Both the position numbers and the translations under genes were made by a program. The notes under the pieces are model-generated. The model saw only the letters and a list, made by a program, of their open reading frames with translations. It was not told where the DNA came from and searched no databases. A stretch of 64,000 bases of DNA from Hirundichthys speculiger (taxonomy: Eukaryota > Chordata > Actinopteri > Beloniformes > Exocoetidae): the NCBI GenBank assembly GCA_018398805.1, contig JAGFBZ010000289.1, positions 2,621,001 to 2,685,000 on the forward strand. The letters run 5' to 3'. This document shows, piece after piece, positions 28,601 to 41,345 of the stretch; within the stretch, counting starts at the first letter, position 1, and every line of letters starts with the position of its first letter.

Positions 28601-31600
28601 AAAGGACGTTTAGCTACCACTTTCCTGTAAGCGTGGGCTGGAGTGCCACGTTTGTTATCGGTCTTTCTTGCTCTCTTCAGCTTCATTTGTACTGGAGTGA
28701 TCCAAGTTGCAGCTCTTGGCTGTAATCAGGCCAGTCACAGTGAGCGGCCTGAGTCCCACTGGACACGACAGAAGTGTTCTCGCGCTCCTGCCAATACACT
28801 CCCACCCTGACCATCTGTAGATGGGCCTTTTCTCCTGTATCTTCCTGAATTTTCCTTTCTTCTCCTCAACCAGGGTAATGTTCTTTCTATCTGAAATGCC
28901 AGCAAAATGATGGAATTTTTTCTTCTTTGTGTTTCAGTCTCTGTGCTCATTATAGACAGTAGGAGGGAATACTGAATTAACATTAGAATGTAATGCCTTC
29001 AGCTTAGAGAGGAGAGAAAAGAGATTTCTTACCTCATGCAGGGTTGGCTAATTTTTTTTTTTTTTTTTTAATTCACTGCAGGTTTTTTGTTCTGTCACAT
29101 AAAGATTAAAACTCCCACTCAAGAAGGTCCTGCTATAAATTTTATAGGTCCAAGTCTCTTAAGTGTAGGTCAGGACCTAAAACGGGTTGTAGACCTACAT
29201 CTGTTGGGTCATCATCAATAACCACTATGACAAGATTAGTAATATATTTTAATGAGCTCGGGGCCCAGTGGGAAAGATGATTTAACTCTCATATGTTTCT
29301 TGGGTTGAATAGGCCTTGTAAAGATGGCTGTTTAAAAGTATACCTTAACACATGCAGTGTTTCTGTCAGATAGAAACCTTGTGACAGCAAATTCATTGGA
29401 CTTTATGGTTTTATTTCATTTGAAGGATTTAAGAACCTTTGCCGTAGTTTTCTGACATCTCGTCATAGCTGTCTGGATGAGATTAAAACACGACTGAAAA
29501 GCTAAAAATACACCTGTTTCTATTGTAAACGACACCTGACAAGCCATATAGGTAAAAAAAAAAAAAAAAAAAAAAAAAAACTTAATTTCCAAACAAGGTA
29601 GGACTACATGTAAAATGTAAATAAAAACATAGAAAATGTATCAAAACCTTGAATGTGAGACATTTTACCACTTCATGAAAAATACCATGGGACCATCCAG
29701 CTTGTTATCAGTGCTCAGTTCATCTCTAGTTTGGGAGTGCATTAGAGCCAATGGATTGGACAGCTTGCACATCTGGAAAGGATGTGCACATCAGTGCTGA
29801 AAGATATATTCAGATTATATGCACTCGCATCTAGACTTTCAGAGAAGAGTCTGCGTCTTTGTGCAAAGCAATACTAAACTGCATGTTGCATCTATTACAA
29901 AAGCATGGCTTCACAGTAGAAGCGTGCAGATGATGAACTGGCCTTCCTGCAGTCCAGACAATTCCCCAGCTGAAAACATTTGGTGAATCATGAAAGGAAA
30001 GATGCAACAAAGAAGACAAAGGACTGTTGGGCATTTTGAATCATATATCAGACAAAGATGGGACAATACTCCAAAACTCTGATAACTGGCCTCTTCAGTT
30101 CCTTAAATGTATATGGACTGTTGACCACTGCTGGCCACTGGTCACTTCTTCATGAACTATAAAAGATTAAGTTCAACTACTCTGAGGCAGATTTAGTTTT
30201 ATTTTTCCTTTGTCTGCTTAAAGAGCAGGAGCTGAAGAAACTGCTTAGAGGTCAAACACACAGTATAAGTATTGTTATTCTGCTGCTCGGTGAAATCAGT
30301 CAAGCAGTACATACTTGCCATCAGGCTGACATAAGGAATTTTTAAATGGCCTCAGTAATACTGACATCCTGACGTGTCTTCAGAAACAAAACCTGAAGAT
30401 CAAAAATGTGGATCGCATCTAAACCAAAATTTTGTATCTTACCTCTAACTTTCTTTTGAATGTTAGTTTTAAGTTCAACAAGCAAAAATGGAGAAGAATG
30501 TCAATGCAAAAGAAAAGGAATGAGGAAATGAAATCAGATGATTTGCTTGGAGGCAGCAGTTGTGTAAAGTCTTGCCTCTTAAACCACTCTGATCTATCCT
30601 GACCTATCACTGTGACCTCTGGTGGTTCCCTGTTGGGTCTGGCAGCGGATCCTTTAAGTCCTGTGCGCTGTAGATCGGAGGACTGAGCTTGTTCTGGCAC
30701 ATCCTTTGGTTGTTTGATCTGACTGGGATCTGTGGAGTTTGGCGGCCTGTTCAGCACCTTGGCTGTGTTCCTCCTGAAAGGTTTGAGCAATACGATCAAG
30801 TTGTCAGAGGAGACAGCCCATGGGATGCTACTGGTAGACGGGGTCTTCTGAGAAACAACGTGTACTTGCATTTCTCCGTACGAATGCGAGTATTCGTGGT
30901 TTCCCAGGAGACCGTTGCGTTGTATGGAGATGATCAATGCTATTCTCTTCACCTGTCGGCGGTTTTACTGTTGTGGGCAGCTGATGTATACAACGGCCCA
31001 TTAATATAAAGAGCTGCTGCGTCAGTGTTACCACAGGGCAGTATTTTGTTTCACAGAAGCTTCTGTAACTACTCCTCCACATTCAGTGGTACTAGTGATC
31101 AAATATTTTCCCTGTCAACTAGGTGTAAGAAACAGGCTTAATTTCACACATGAACCGTTGCTCTGCTGTAATAGCTCAGCTCAGTGCTGTGTGCTCTGTG
31201 GAAGGGAGTTTGTTTATGCTTCTACAAGAAGCCCTTGTTAAATCAATAAGCCAGCATGAAGAAAGATAACAGTTTGTATAGTGTAAATTAGAATACTGCA
31301 TGTAAGAGGGTAACTCCATGGGAGTAAATAAGATAAATAAGAATAGAAATGGTGAATTACTTCTGTGGGCAGAGATAGCTTCTGAATTATAGGCTCCCCT
31401 GAACTTTCATTCCGCACAGGTGTGTTTTAGCATAAAAAGTTTTAAAACTGTGATCTCTGTCCCACCTGCAGGGGGAGCTCCTGAGTCCTTGTCGCTGCAG
31501 TGGGTCAGTGCGCTGCACCCACCAGCCCTGCCTCATCAAATGGATCAGCGAGAGAGGTTCCTGGGCCTGTGAGCTCTGCTACTACAAATATCAAGTCATT

Positions 31601-34352
31601 GCCATCAGCACCAAGAACCCACTACAGGTGAGCTTTGGGTGTAAAGTGTGCGACTGTAGAAATGCTTTAAAACTTTGTCATACTGTGTGAGAATATTTAT
31701 TTCACATGTTATTGGAGAGAAAGGCGAAGTATGATTTTGGTTGTTTCATTTAAAGTGTTTTTGGTCTTCGTGTCAAATTTTATTCAGGAGGTTACACCTA
31801 AAACATGATTTTCAGGAGTTTTAAGTTCAACTCCAGTTTTGCTCTGATCATAAGCCGAGGGGGGAAAAAAAAACAACTTTCTGAGTTAAACAAGGTTTTG
31901 CCCCTTTGATCCCTAAAGCATAAAGATTGTAATTTTCTCTCAGTTTCAGCCTTTGGTGATTTGACAGGATGGTGTGTGAGAGGATTCTTTCCGGTTTGCC
32001 TGGGCAAGACGTTTGAAATACAGCATTTAGGATTTTTGCCTCTTATATCTGGAATATTTGCTGAAATTTCATGCTCAAATTTTTGTAGAATAGACCATAA
32101 ATCTCCCCATCGGCCTGTGTAACAAGCAGCTGAAGGTGCACAACCGAGCTGCTTTTTATATTTGTCTTCTTTATTCAGTAAAGTCAAAAGAGAAACAAAA
32201 TGAGGTTGGGAAACAAAGAACTAAGCTGTAATCATCCTCTTGCAGTGGCAGGCCATCTCCCTGACGGTGATAGAGAAAGTGCAGATAGCAGCAGCTATCT
32301 TAGGCTCCCTGTTCCTGATGGCCAGCATCTCCTGGCTGGTGTGGTCGTCTTTCAGTCCGTCGGCCCGCTGGCAGCGCCAAGATCTGCTTTTCCAGATCTG
32401 CTACGGCATGTATGGCTTCATGGATGTCGTCTGCATCGGTGAGGGATTACACAGTAATCACTGTTTCACTCCTTTTTCAGTTCTCCTTGGAGCAAATTTG
32501 CACATTTAACGGCTCAGATTAATCCAGGTGCGCTCAACAGGCAGAAGTAAATGTCACAAGTGTTCAGCAGAGCCAGTAATTATACCTGACTGGAGTGGAC
32601 AAAATATTTGTGAATGCCACGAACAATTAATACTATCAAAAATCAATGTCTTTAACCTATACTGCACAGTCAGCTCCTTCATATCAATACTGAGTGTGTA
32701 GGGTTTACTGTGTTGGTCACTCATTGATGTCATGCATAAACGTCCCTCCAGTCTTTATCAACATCTATGTATCTCATTTATAACATTAAAAATTGCAATC
32801 CTTGCCATAAAGGCTAAATATGAATGCCAGGTTTTCTAAGCTCAGTTACTGCATCAACTTGATAACATTTCAACCTCGAATACGGAGCTGCATCCTGAAA
32901 TTCTGGCAAACTTTGAAGCTCGCTGTGCACTGTCATAACACCAGAGGTGATAAAGCGCACTGAAGCATTTTTAACAGTTTTCTCAATTTGAGTGGGTGTC
33001 CAAAGCATAACTTACAGCGTCCGTTCTGTAAGCTTGAAGCCCTCCTCTGGCGCTCGAGGGCCCGCATGTTTTAGATGAATGTGTGACGGCATCTCGCATT
33101 AAGAAAACTCTAAGCTGCCGCCTGAGCAGTCAGCGGGGTTTAGTGGAAGAGGAGATTGATTGTCTCCGGTTTGGTGGCGAGGATTGATCGTGCAGTCATT
33201 AACTCGGCACTTTACAGTGATTAACTTGTCACCTCGCAGACGTTAAAGAGCAGAGACCAGGTTTTTCACTTACCCCGCAAAGTTAGAGCGGGAGGGAGAT
33301 GACAGAAGTTCACGAGCAGCAGCTCTTGTCTGAGGATGATGTTATACTATCGATGTAATAAAACGCGATATCAATTATGACCCTTTTGCTGTATCATAGC
33401 ACTTGGAGAATAGTAGTGATTCTTTAACGTTTGACATTCATAAGCAGCCCATGTGCATCAAAATTTATCTTAATCCATGAAAACCATTTCCCCTTACCTT
33501 GCTTTAAGACTAAAAGAAAACGGCAGTAAAATCTCAGGGTCCAGGTATCTGTTGATATAGCTTGAGTTCGATTTTCCAGATACTGAGTTCAGAAAGCATG
33601 AATCAATAAGTAATTTTGGCCTAAGAAAAGATGTTATCAGGCAGCTGCCGAGAACAGATGCATTGTTTTCACCGACCTAAATCTAAAAATGGTGAGAGTT
33701 CCTGTGTTATAAATTGCTCCATGGCTTCATTTCGTCTAAGAAATAAAGATTTTATCTCTGTGTCATGGTGAAGGACTTGAGGGATGAGTTGTTCTGTACT
33801 GCCAGAGCCCCCGCTAATACTTTCTGCAGGCTTTAACGCTGTGACTCTGCCGCTGCAGATACCACTTTGTGCTGTCATTAAGACTGCTGCCAGACAGTGA
33901 CATTTCTTACTGACACTCTCATCTCCACAGCACTAATTGTCCACGAGGGACCCTCTGTGTTTCGCATCTTCCACCGCTGGCAGGCTGTGAACCAGCAGTG
34001 GAAGGTTCTGAACTACGACAAGTCTATGGACAACGATGACCTGAAAGACGTCACTGTGGACAGGACTGTGTCTCAGCCCAGTCAGGGCTACCAGACGGGG
34101 ATAGGAGTGTCCACCTCCACCTCCTCGCTAATGGTGGTGGCCTCCACGGCCACCGGCTCCACTTCTACAACCGTGGTGACGGCCGCAGGAGGATTTGGAG
34201 CTAATGTGGACCCCGACGGTGGCAGCACAATGCCAGACCAACACTGTCCCTACAACATCCTCCACCTGCTCAGCCACCTGAGGCAGCCAGAGGCCCGCAG
34301 CCAACCCAGCAATAGCACAAGAGAGCTGGTCATGAGAGTCACTACAGTCTGA
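24924..34352 (+). CDS. marchf4: MARCH4 membrane-associated RING-CH E3 ubiquitin ligase
   Basis: Transmembrane E3 ligase of the secretory pathway that ubiquitinates membrane glycoproteins. Coding exons: 24924-25346, 31472-31627, 32246-32438, 33931-34352; phases agree and give 397 aa (human 410). After a Pro/Ser-rich N-terminus comes the C4HC3 RING-CH domain at residues 132-177: C132/C135, C148/C150, H158/C161, C174/C177, with W172 at the usual place. Two membrane segments follow (about 206-228 and 240-262) with [10 protein letters not shown] between them, then the conserved cytosolic [17 protein letters not shown] block. The tail is low-complexity Ser/Thr-Val with [10 protein letters not shown] and ends VMRVTTV, a class I PDZ-ligand form as in mammalian MARCH4. 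The N-terminus aligns with an internal Met of mammalian MARCH4, so the Trp/Cys-rich leader seen there lacks a start here. Assignment over other MARCH paralogues rests on sequence and on the neighbour smarcal1. Confidence 0.94.
25588..25636. repeat. (GA)n microsatellite
   Basis: About 49 bp of uninterrupted AG dinucleotides in marchf4 intron 1. Confidence 0.97.
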
Positions 34353-34502
34353 GGAGTCAGTTGAGGCCTTATCTCTCATGGAGGTCGAAGATTTCTAAAC
34401 CAGCTGGCAGTTGACAACAAATACTATCTTGACTGCACTGGATGACAGTGATAACCTGTTCTTGTTAATTTTGACTCATCTCTGATGTCCCTACGTTGAC
34501 CA

Positions 34503-34508
34503 AATAAA
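34503..34508 (+). promoter_or_regulatory. marchf4 poly(A) signal
   Basis: AATAAA about 150 bp after the marchf4 stop codon, the first canonical hexamer in the 3' UTR. Confidence 0.55.
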
Positions 34509-37437
34509 AGATAAATTGGTTTGATTTGCAGAATTTCTTGGATGATAGTTATTTGTGTGTCCATATACAGCACATCATTTCAGCAAAAGGGGGGATGAAT
34601 GTTCATTCTTGATCTTTGGGGACCATTAATACAGTAGTTTGCTAATTTTGGTATACCTTTACACATTCTATAATGTTTTTCTTTTTCCTTCAACAAAGAT
34701 CAACAACAGTTTGTCAACAGTCACTTTGTGTTTCATACAGACAACCAGTCAGTTAGCTCCAAAAAAGCTTGGATATTAAAAGCAGACTATTTACGTGTGG
34801 CTTGAAGGTGTTTTATCATACTTCATTTTTGAACACAGTGTAGTTTCCTTTTCATTTTATTCCAAAAGTTGTTCATCTTTTTAAACTGGAACTGTTTGCA
34901 AGGCAAGCGGAAAATAACAATTCAAAAGAAATCTCTCTGTCCAGCTACCAGATGCATTCTCATGTTGAGATGACAGACTTTGTGATGCAGGGTTTCTCCC
35001 AAATATCTCCCCAAAACCTGAAAAATAAAAAATCTCTCTTTAAAAATTAATCAAGCACTTAAATCAAATTTAAATCAAATCATAAACAATGACTTAAACT
35101 GCAATGTCTCAAAAGAGAAAATTTCAGACGGTAATAAATGCATGTTTATTTTGGAAAAAAGGGAAAAAAATATTTTCTGTCAGACTGGACTGTCTGAGGC
35201 TCCTCTGCATCTAGTGTTCACTCCAGCTGATAATCAAATTCCCCACAAGAACATGAAATACATCACCCACCACCTATAATGTCCTTGAAAAGGAAATGTC
35301 TAACATCAAGGTCTTACTTGATAAAGCCCTTTTTCATGTGACACTGACGCTGCATTTAAAGATTGTTCAACGAAGACGCCTGATCAGAGGGAACAGTACA
35401 GTAGGTTTGATGTGGATGAAACTGTAAGGCGCTGTGGAACAGTAAACAGGCTGCCTGAAGTCATTACTGTCAGGAGTTTTTGTTAACGTAACTTCAAATC
35501 AAGTGTGATACATTTAATTTGGTTGCAACATTTTTCCTGGCAGACGCCATTATGTGTTTTTGTGTGTGTATCTTTTTTATGTTGGTTGAACCTGCACTTT
35601 TTTTTTTTTTTTTTTTTTTTTTTTTGAGCACACAATCTCAAAAAGCACCAAAATAAGGCCTTTTATGATAATCCCAGGAAAACACATCTGAACAAAGCAG
35701 CGGAGCTGCAGAGGAGAAGATTATTCGCTACTTTGTGTAATTGCTTTAGCCTGTATCCTCATTCAAGAAAACACATTTCTGCTCCAAAGCAGTGGTGTCA
35801 CTTGCAGTCCATTAAGCTGATATTCATGGTGGCTCACAAAGCCGATAATTTTCCCTTTCTATGCCTCTCAGATTCAGATATGCTCTTTGATTTCCTCATG
35901 GCTCTTATTTCATGTCAAAGAAAGATCATTTTCTATCTCAGGGGGGGACTAGGTCTCTGAGGCTTGTTGTGGGAGGGAAGAAACACTGTTAAAAACATGC
36001 CCATAGTCGGGAAGGGTTGGGGGGGTTGCTGTTGATATTACTGACTTTTTAGCCCACAACAGACGAAAAGAGATATATTGCCTTCAGCGTGCATGATTGG
36101 CCAGTTTCTCATTTGGATGCAGCCTTCCTAAAAAAATCATTTTGATGCTAATATTACCCATTACAAGGAAAAAAAGCAAAAGCTGATCATAGTGTGGAAC
36201 ATTTTCGGGGGCTCTCACTCAGATGCCTTTGAGTCTTTTCCAGCATACATCACATTAAAACATATCATTAGCTTAAAAATGCATCTGATATGAATAATAG
36301 GAATGCTGCTTTTCATTCCTGTCGGCTCCTGCAGTGGAGCAGTGGAATCTACCATCAAGTAACCTTATCTTACCAATCAAATAGCTCCATCACTTGTTTA
36401 GAAAACTATTGTAGTGGTTTTTTTTTTTTTTTTTATTGTCGATTTCTGTTAAGCTTTGTAATGTTGCTTTAATTATTTTCCATATGGTTGATGTACTAAT
36501 TTGTTTTTTTTTGTTGTTTTTTTTTTAATCTTAATCAAAAGGAGTACAATATCTACAGACAATCAGGCAGCACCTTGAATTATTCTGAATTATTTAAGCC
36601 CCGGAGTGCTGATATCAATAGGTGGGAGCTTCTGTGTAGAAGCAAGGCGCCGGGAGGTTGCAGAGAGTTCACCATGAATATGCTTGCCTCAGTTTTCTTC
36701 GCACCTTGTCTGTTTGAATTCACAAACACACACACACCTATAAGACACAACAAAGAAAGCGAAAAACAACAACCATATGCACGGGATTCTATCATTTCAT
36801 TGCCTTTAAAGACTGATTTGAGGACTGTTGCTCATTTTAACATCATGCGTATAAAACATTCTGTACGCTGAGATTCAGTCCCTGCGGCTGCTGCTGCTGC
36901 TGCTGCTGCAGGGACTACCAAGTTACTTTTGATGCTCCGCTCTCTCTCTCTCTCTCTTTAAAAATGCAATAATGTCACCGAGTTTGGTTATAGCATTTTA
37001 AACCAACGTAGACCTCAGACTTCATTTAATCCCTGGACTGTTGCAAAGGTTGTCTTTGCTTTTGATTTTCAATTTAGTCAAAGCATTTAGTTTTTATTTG
37101 CAGAAAAAGTAACCATAAAAGGTTTTTGTCTACTGTACAGAAAGCTGAGCCTTTGAAAACTGAACAAATTGCATATGGTGAATGTGCTATTCATGCTGTC
37201 TGAAGGCTGTAGCACAAGGCCCGTATTCATTACTTACAACTCCTGTCTGGAGTTGAAAAGGAGCATTTTGAAGATTTTCTTTTTATTTCGTTTAATGAGG
37301 TGCGATGTCTTGATAGGCATTATAACCTGGAAGCAATAGCTAGCACAGGCTCGAACTCATCGTATTACCTCCACCCACCTATGAATCAAGGTATCCATGT
37401 ATAGATAGGTGAGTGAATACAAACTGAAAGCAGAGAT

Positions 37438-37439
<2 letters not shown>

Positions 37440-37469
<30 letters not shown>

Positions 37470-37715
37470 GAGACTACCCATCTTCCATAACCACTCAGTT
37501 CTGTTCAGGGTCAGAGGCTGCTGGAGCTCGATGAGCCAATGGACAATTTAGAATTTACAGTTTGACTGTGGGAAGAAATCCGAGGATTCAGAGGAAACGT
37601 GTCCACACAAACAGGAAGCAACTCCAAACAGGAAATGGAGAGCAGACATTCACGCCCAGGATAGTCACTGTGAGATGACAGAGTGAACCACTGAGCCACC
37701 ATCTCTCCTCCATTA
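37440..37715 (+). repeat. teleost interspersed repeat (CCATCTTCCATAACC family)
   Basis: After a 29-bp T run come CCATCTTCCATAACCACTCAGTTCTGTTCAGGGTC, GAGGCTGCTGGAGCT, GACAATTTAGAATTTACAG, TTTGACTGTGGGAAGAAATC, ACGTGTCCACACAAAC, and GTGAACCACTGAGCCACCAT. This is the order of landmarks in a very common fish repeat ('...CCGCTTATCCTGTTCAGGGTCGCGG...GACTGTGGGAGGAAGCC...ACCACTGCACCACC'). It is a diverged, internally shortened copy. Confidence 0.65.
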
Positions 37716-39542
37716 AGACATGTTTACTGTCAGGAAGAAGATTATTGCTCAGTAAGGGATGTTCTTTATTGCGTTTTATTAGACATTTACAAGAGTGGGA
37801 CAAGTTGAAAAAGAGAAACGGTGTCCTGTCAAAACTGATCATCAGGAATGGAAATGGAAATGATTGTCTGTGCCATGTTTTTGCAGATTGTGTTCCCCCC
37901 CTTGTGGTTAATTCATATACTGCTCTAGACAACTTGCAAGACGTTTACACTGAGGTGACAAAATATGAAGATGTGGGTAGAGATTTTAAAAGCTTAGAGT
38001 ACTCGACACATCCATTACTGCAAGACGAAATGCCAGCTGTAACAAAATTGATCCGTTATAAATTAATTGGTGACGGTGACTCAGTATATTTACTCAAACA
38101 CGTCTTTGTGCATTTATGAAACCTCACTGTACATAACAGAAAAGCAATGTACTAACTGCATCGAAAATACTGAGGTCAGGTCTTCCCAGCCCGTGCCACA
38201 CCTCACCTTCAGACACTGAGAGACCAAAAGCTAAGTGACATCTCAAAGGGAGTTGTTGACGTTCTCTCCATAATTTTGTAAGATCTTGAGTTTTCATCTG
38301 GATATCAATCCACATGAAAGGTCCAGTATCAGAGCCCTACTAAGATCAAGCTTGAGGCTTTTTCTTTTCTTTGTTTTAATTTTTTTTTTTTTTTTTTTTT
38401 TTGGGGGGAGGGCATCCTCAGTTCCAGGAGACATGAAGAGTGCTAAGAAGAGATGTTACTTAGATCAGGCTTGATCCACAAATGACCCATAATGATGAAT
38501 CCACAGAACAGAAATGCACATAGCCAACAGGAATTTATCAATAAAGGTTTTTCAGTGGTAGATGGGGGCAAATGGCACAGAAATTGGCATGATCACTAAT
38601 GTAGTTGTAGCTGACTCTTTTTTTTTATCTGACTAAATCCAAATAATAACAAATCAGACATAAATGAACATTTATCTAGCTCTCCAAAGGCAGTGACAAC
38701 ACATCCTTCCACATTAGAAACACTGAGAAAGCTGCCTGCACTGCAGATGTGTCGTCCTGCAGTTTTCCGCACAAACCCAAAATAGCAACTATTTCTTCAA
38801 ACCATCAATTAGCCAACTGAAGACTATCAAGACGATCAATAGTTTAGATTCCTCAAAATTTTACAAATGCTTTACATCTCTCTGCCAGGTCCCAAAGAGG
38901 AAATACCATGGTTGGTGTGTGTATACTGGAACTTGGCAAATCATGAAAAATATCAAATTTAGTTTAAGTGAAATGGGAGCTTTTAGCCCTAATTATCATG
39001 TTAGCAGTAATTATGATACATATTAGTAATCAGTAATAGCAGATTGCTGATTGTAACTACCCTGCAGGTTGCTGAAAACCCGTGTTTTTCAATTACAATT
39101 TTAAGAATTCTCTTCATTTGTGCGCTTTCAGTTCTTTTATGCTTCATGTTTCTACCCATGATAGAGGATGGTGCTGTTAATAGATTATAAAAATCAAAGA
39201 TATACTATAGAGGAGCTGTTATCCAGTGGTACGGTGCCTTTGCTCAGTCACAAAAAGACAACATGCCTCTGCATCTTCAAATTGTACTGATTTCTGTATG
39301 TATATGCAAAAATAGACAAAAAGTGACAGAGATTATACGCTTAACGTAGTAATGTGTACAGACAGCGGTGGCCACTGTGTGCTTTGAAGCTGGTTTGTCT
39401 TCTTTTTTTTTATGCACTGTTGTTCTGCTATGAGTGTTCATCTGGATGCAGGAGGCGTTTAAAGAGTGTTGCCCAGGAGAAAGACTCTCAGATTGCCTGC
39501 CTCTCTCTTAATTGCTCCCTTGCTCACTCAGCATCCCATCAG

Positions 39543-39575
<33 letters not shown>

Positions 39576-40844
39576 TGCACTATAAACAGCAGGAGAACTC
39601 TGTGAGCAGGTCAGTGGCAGTATCAGTGCATTTTTCTAATTGAAGCCCCTGATGAGGGACTTCCTGAGCTCACTGCCTTTGAACATCGATGGTCTTGTAT
39701 GTTATTGTGAACACGCCTTTGTCTTCAAGCTTTCAGCTCCTGATTTCTTTTTCTACACACATCTGAATGTTCATGGCCTAAATTATTTTGTTGATGGAAA
39801 AGTCCCACATACTGAATTCATGAGTCAGTTTACAAACAAAGAAAAAAAACACCTGGAAAAATGAATAGTTAAAGGCTGAAATCAGTCTTCTTTTTTTGTT
39901 TTTCATTGAAAAACTTCAGCATTAAAAATGGCTGAGAATAAACTTGAAACTTGAATTATGTTTTTTTTCTTTTTGTACTTTCCTTTTTATTAACATCCAT
40001 TAAATAGTTGGAAGTCATACAAATGATTATTGTTACCCTGCTTAACATTTCATTCAAAATGAATGGGTGATTACAATGACAAGCTGTGTCTTAAGATTAA
40101 CCCTGGCATCCCAGTAAGAAATTATCATTTTAATGGTGGGAGTCCACTCCAGAGTCTGTAGATGCCTCTCAAAGCATGTTCCTCAAAGGATTGCTACACT
40201 TGCTTTTAAAGACTTCTGTTAAATGAGGCATAAAGTTTCAGTCATCGGGACAATAGGGAGTCACAGCTTCTTCAGGAAGGACACGTCCCTGCCCTTGATT
40301 CATTAAAGTATGAATAAAATCATGGAAGCATGAAAAGACAGGCGGGTGATCTGTGATAATCTACCCAGAGGTTATGACAGGGAAAATGTCCTCCATGAGA
40401 CGATTAAAAATTGATGTCATGTCTTTTGGCATGAAACTAAGCTCATGCTGCAGTAATTGTGACCGTAAAGTCATTAGAAGACTATATTTTCTTCCTCTTT
40501 GAATGCTCTAGTGTAAGGGAAATTACACTGTAAGGGAAATTTTATTCATTTTTTTTTTCTTATATTTCTCATATTTAGGCGCAGGAGAAAAATCATAGTG
40601 GCATGCAAAAGTAAACTGTTATTGTACGGACCTCATTTTGAGTTACAAGTTGAAAACAGTCTTCGAGGTAGCTCTGTGGAGTCATGTTCACAGGCCTGGG
40701 ATCATGTGCATGTGCACATCTACACATATTGGCCACTGACAGGTAAGGTGACTAATAATTCTCCTCTTTTTTCTTTGCCATGTCCTTTAAGTTCCCTGAA
40801 TTATTAACCTCTCGCTGCAGGAGAGTGATTTTCCCCAAAAAAGT

Positions 40845-41345
40845 AAGTAAGTAAAGTTTATTTGTATAGCACTTTTCACAGAAAGAATTCACAAAGTGCT
40901 TCACAGTAAAAAATAAAAGCATACATAAAATACAATTTCATAATCAGCATAAAAACATATAAAAAACAAATAAACATAAAAACGTGAAACCATAAAACCC
41001 ATAAAACCCCACACCTAACTAAAAGCCTGCCTGAATAACAGGGTTTTCAGCTGCTTTTTAAAAGCCTCAACAGAGCTTGAGGTACGAATGGATAGTGGCA
41101 ACGAGTTCCAGAGTCTGGGGGCCACTGCTTGAAAGGCTCGATCCCCCCTGGTCTTAAAGCGAGTGTGGGGGATGACCAGCAGGAGTTGGTTGTCGGATCT
41201 GAGGGAACGAGTAGGACAGTACCGTTTTAGCAGCTCGGTGATGTAAGTAGGGGCTTGGCCATTTAGAGCTCTGAAGGTAAGAACTAAAATTTTAAAATTA
41301 ATTCTAAAATGAACTGGGAGCCAGTGTAGTTCTGCTAAACTGCTA
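40845..41345. repeat. teleost interspersed repeat (TTTATTTGTATAGCAC family)
   Basis: Starts AAGTTTATTTGTATAGCACTTTTCACAG and CACAAAGTGCTTCACAGTAAAA, continues through AAAGCCTCAACAGAGC, GAACGAGTTCCAGAGTCTGGGG-like and ATTTAGAGCTCTGAAGGTA, and ends AACTGGGAGCCAGTGTAGTTC. These are hallmarks of an abundant teleost retroposed repeat. Class not assigned. Confidence 0.6.

Noticed and set aside
31798..32187. 129-codon minus-strand frame in marchf4 intron 2
   Set aside because: Composition is that of ordinary intron and no homology is recognised.
37745..38119. 124-codon plus-strand frame containing LQEWDKLKKRNGVLSK
   Set aside because: The phrase loosely recalls the region before the integrase of Ty3/gypsy polyproteins, but no zinc-binding or catalytic motif follows and flanks give no LTRs. 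Too weak to call.
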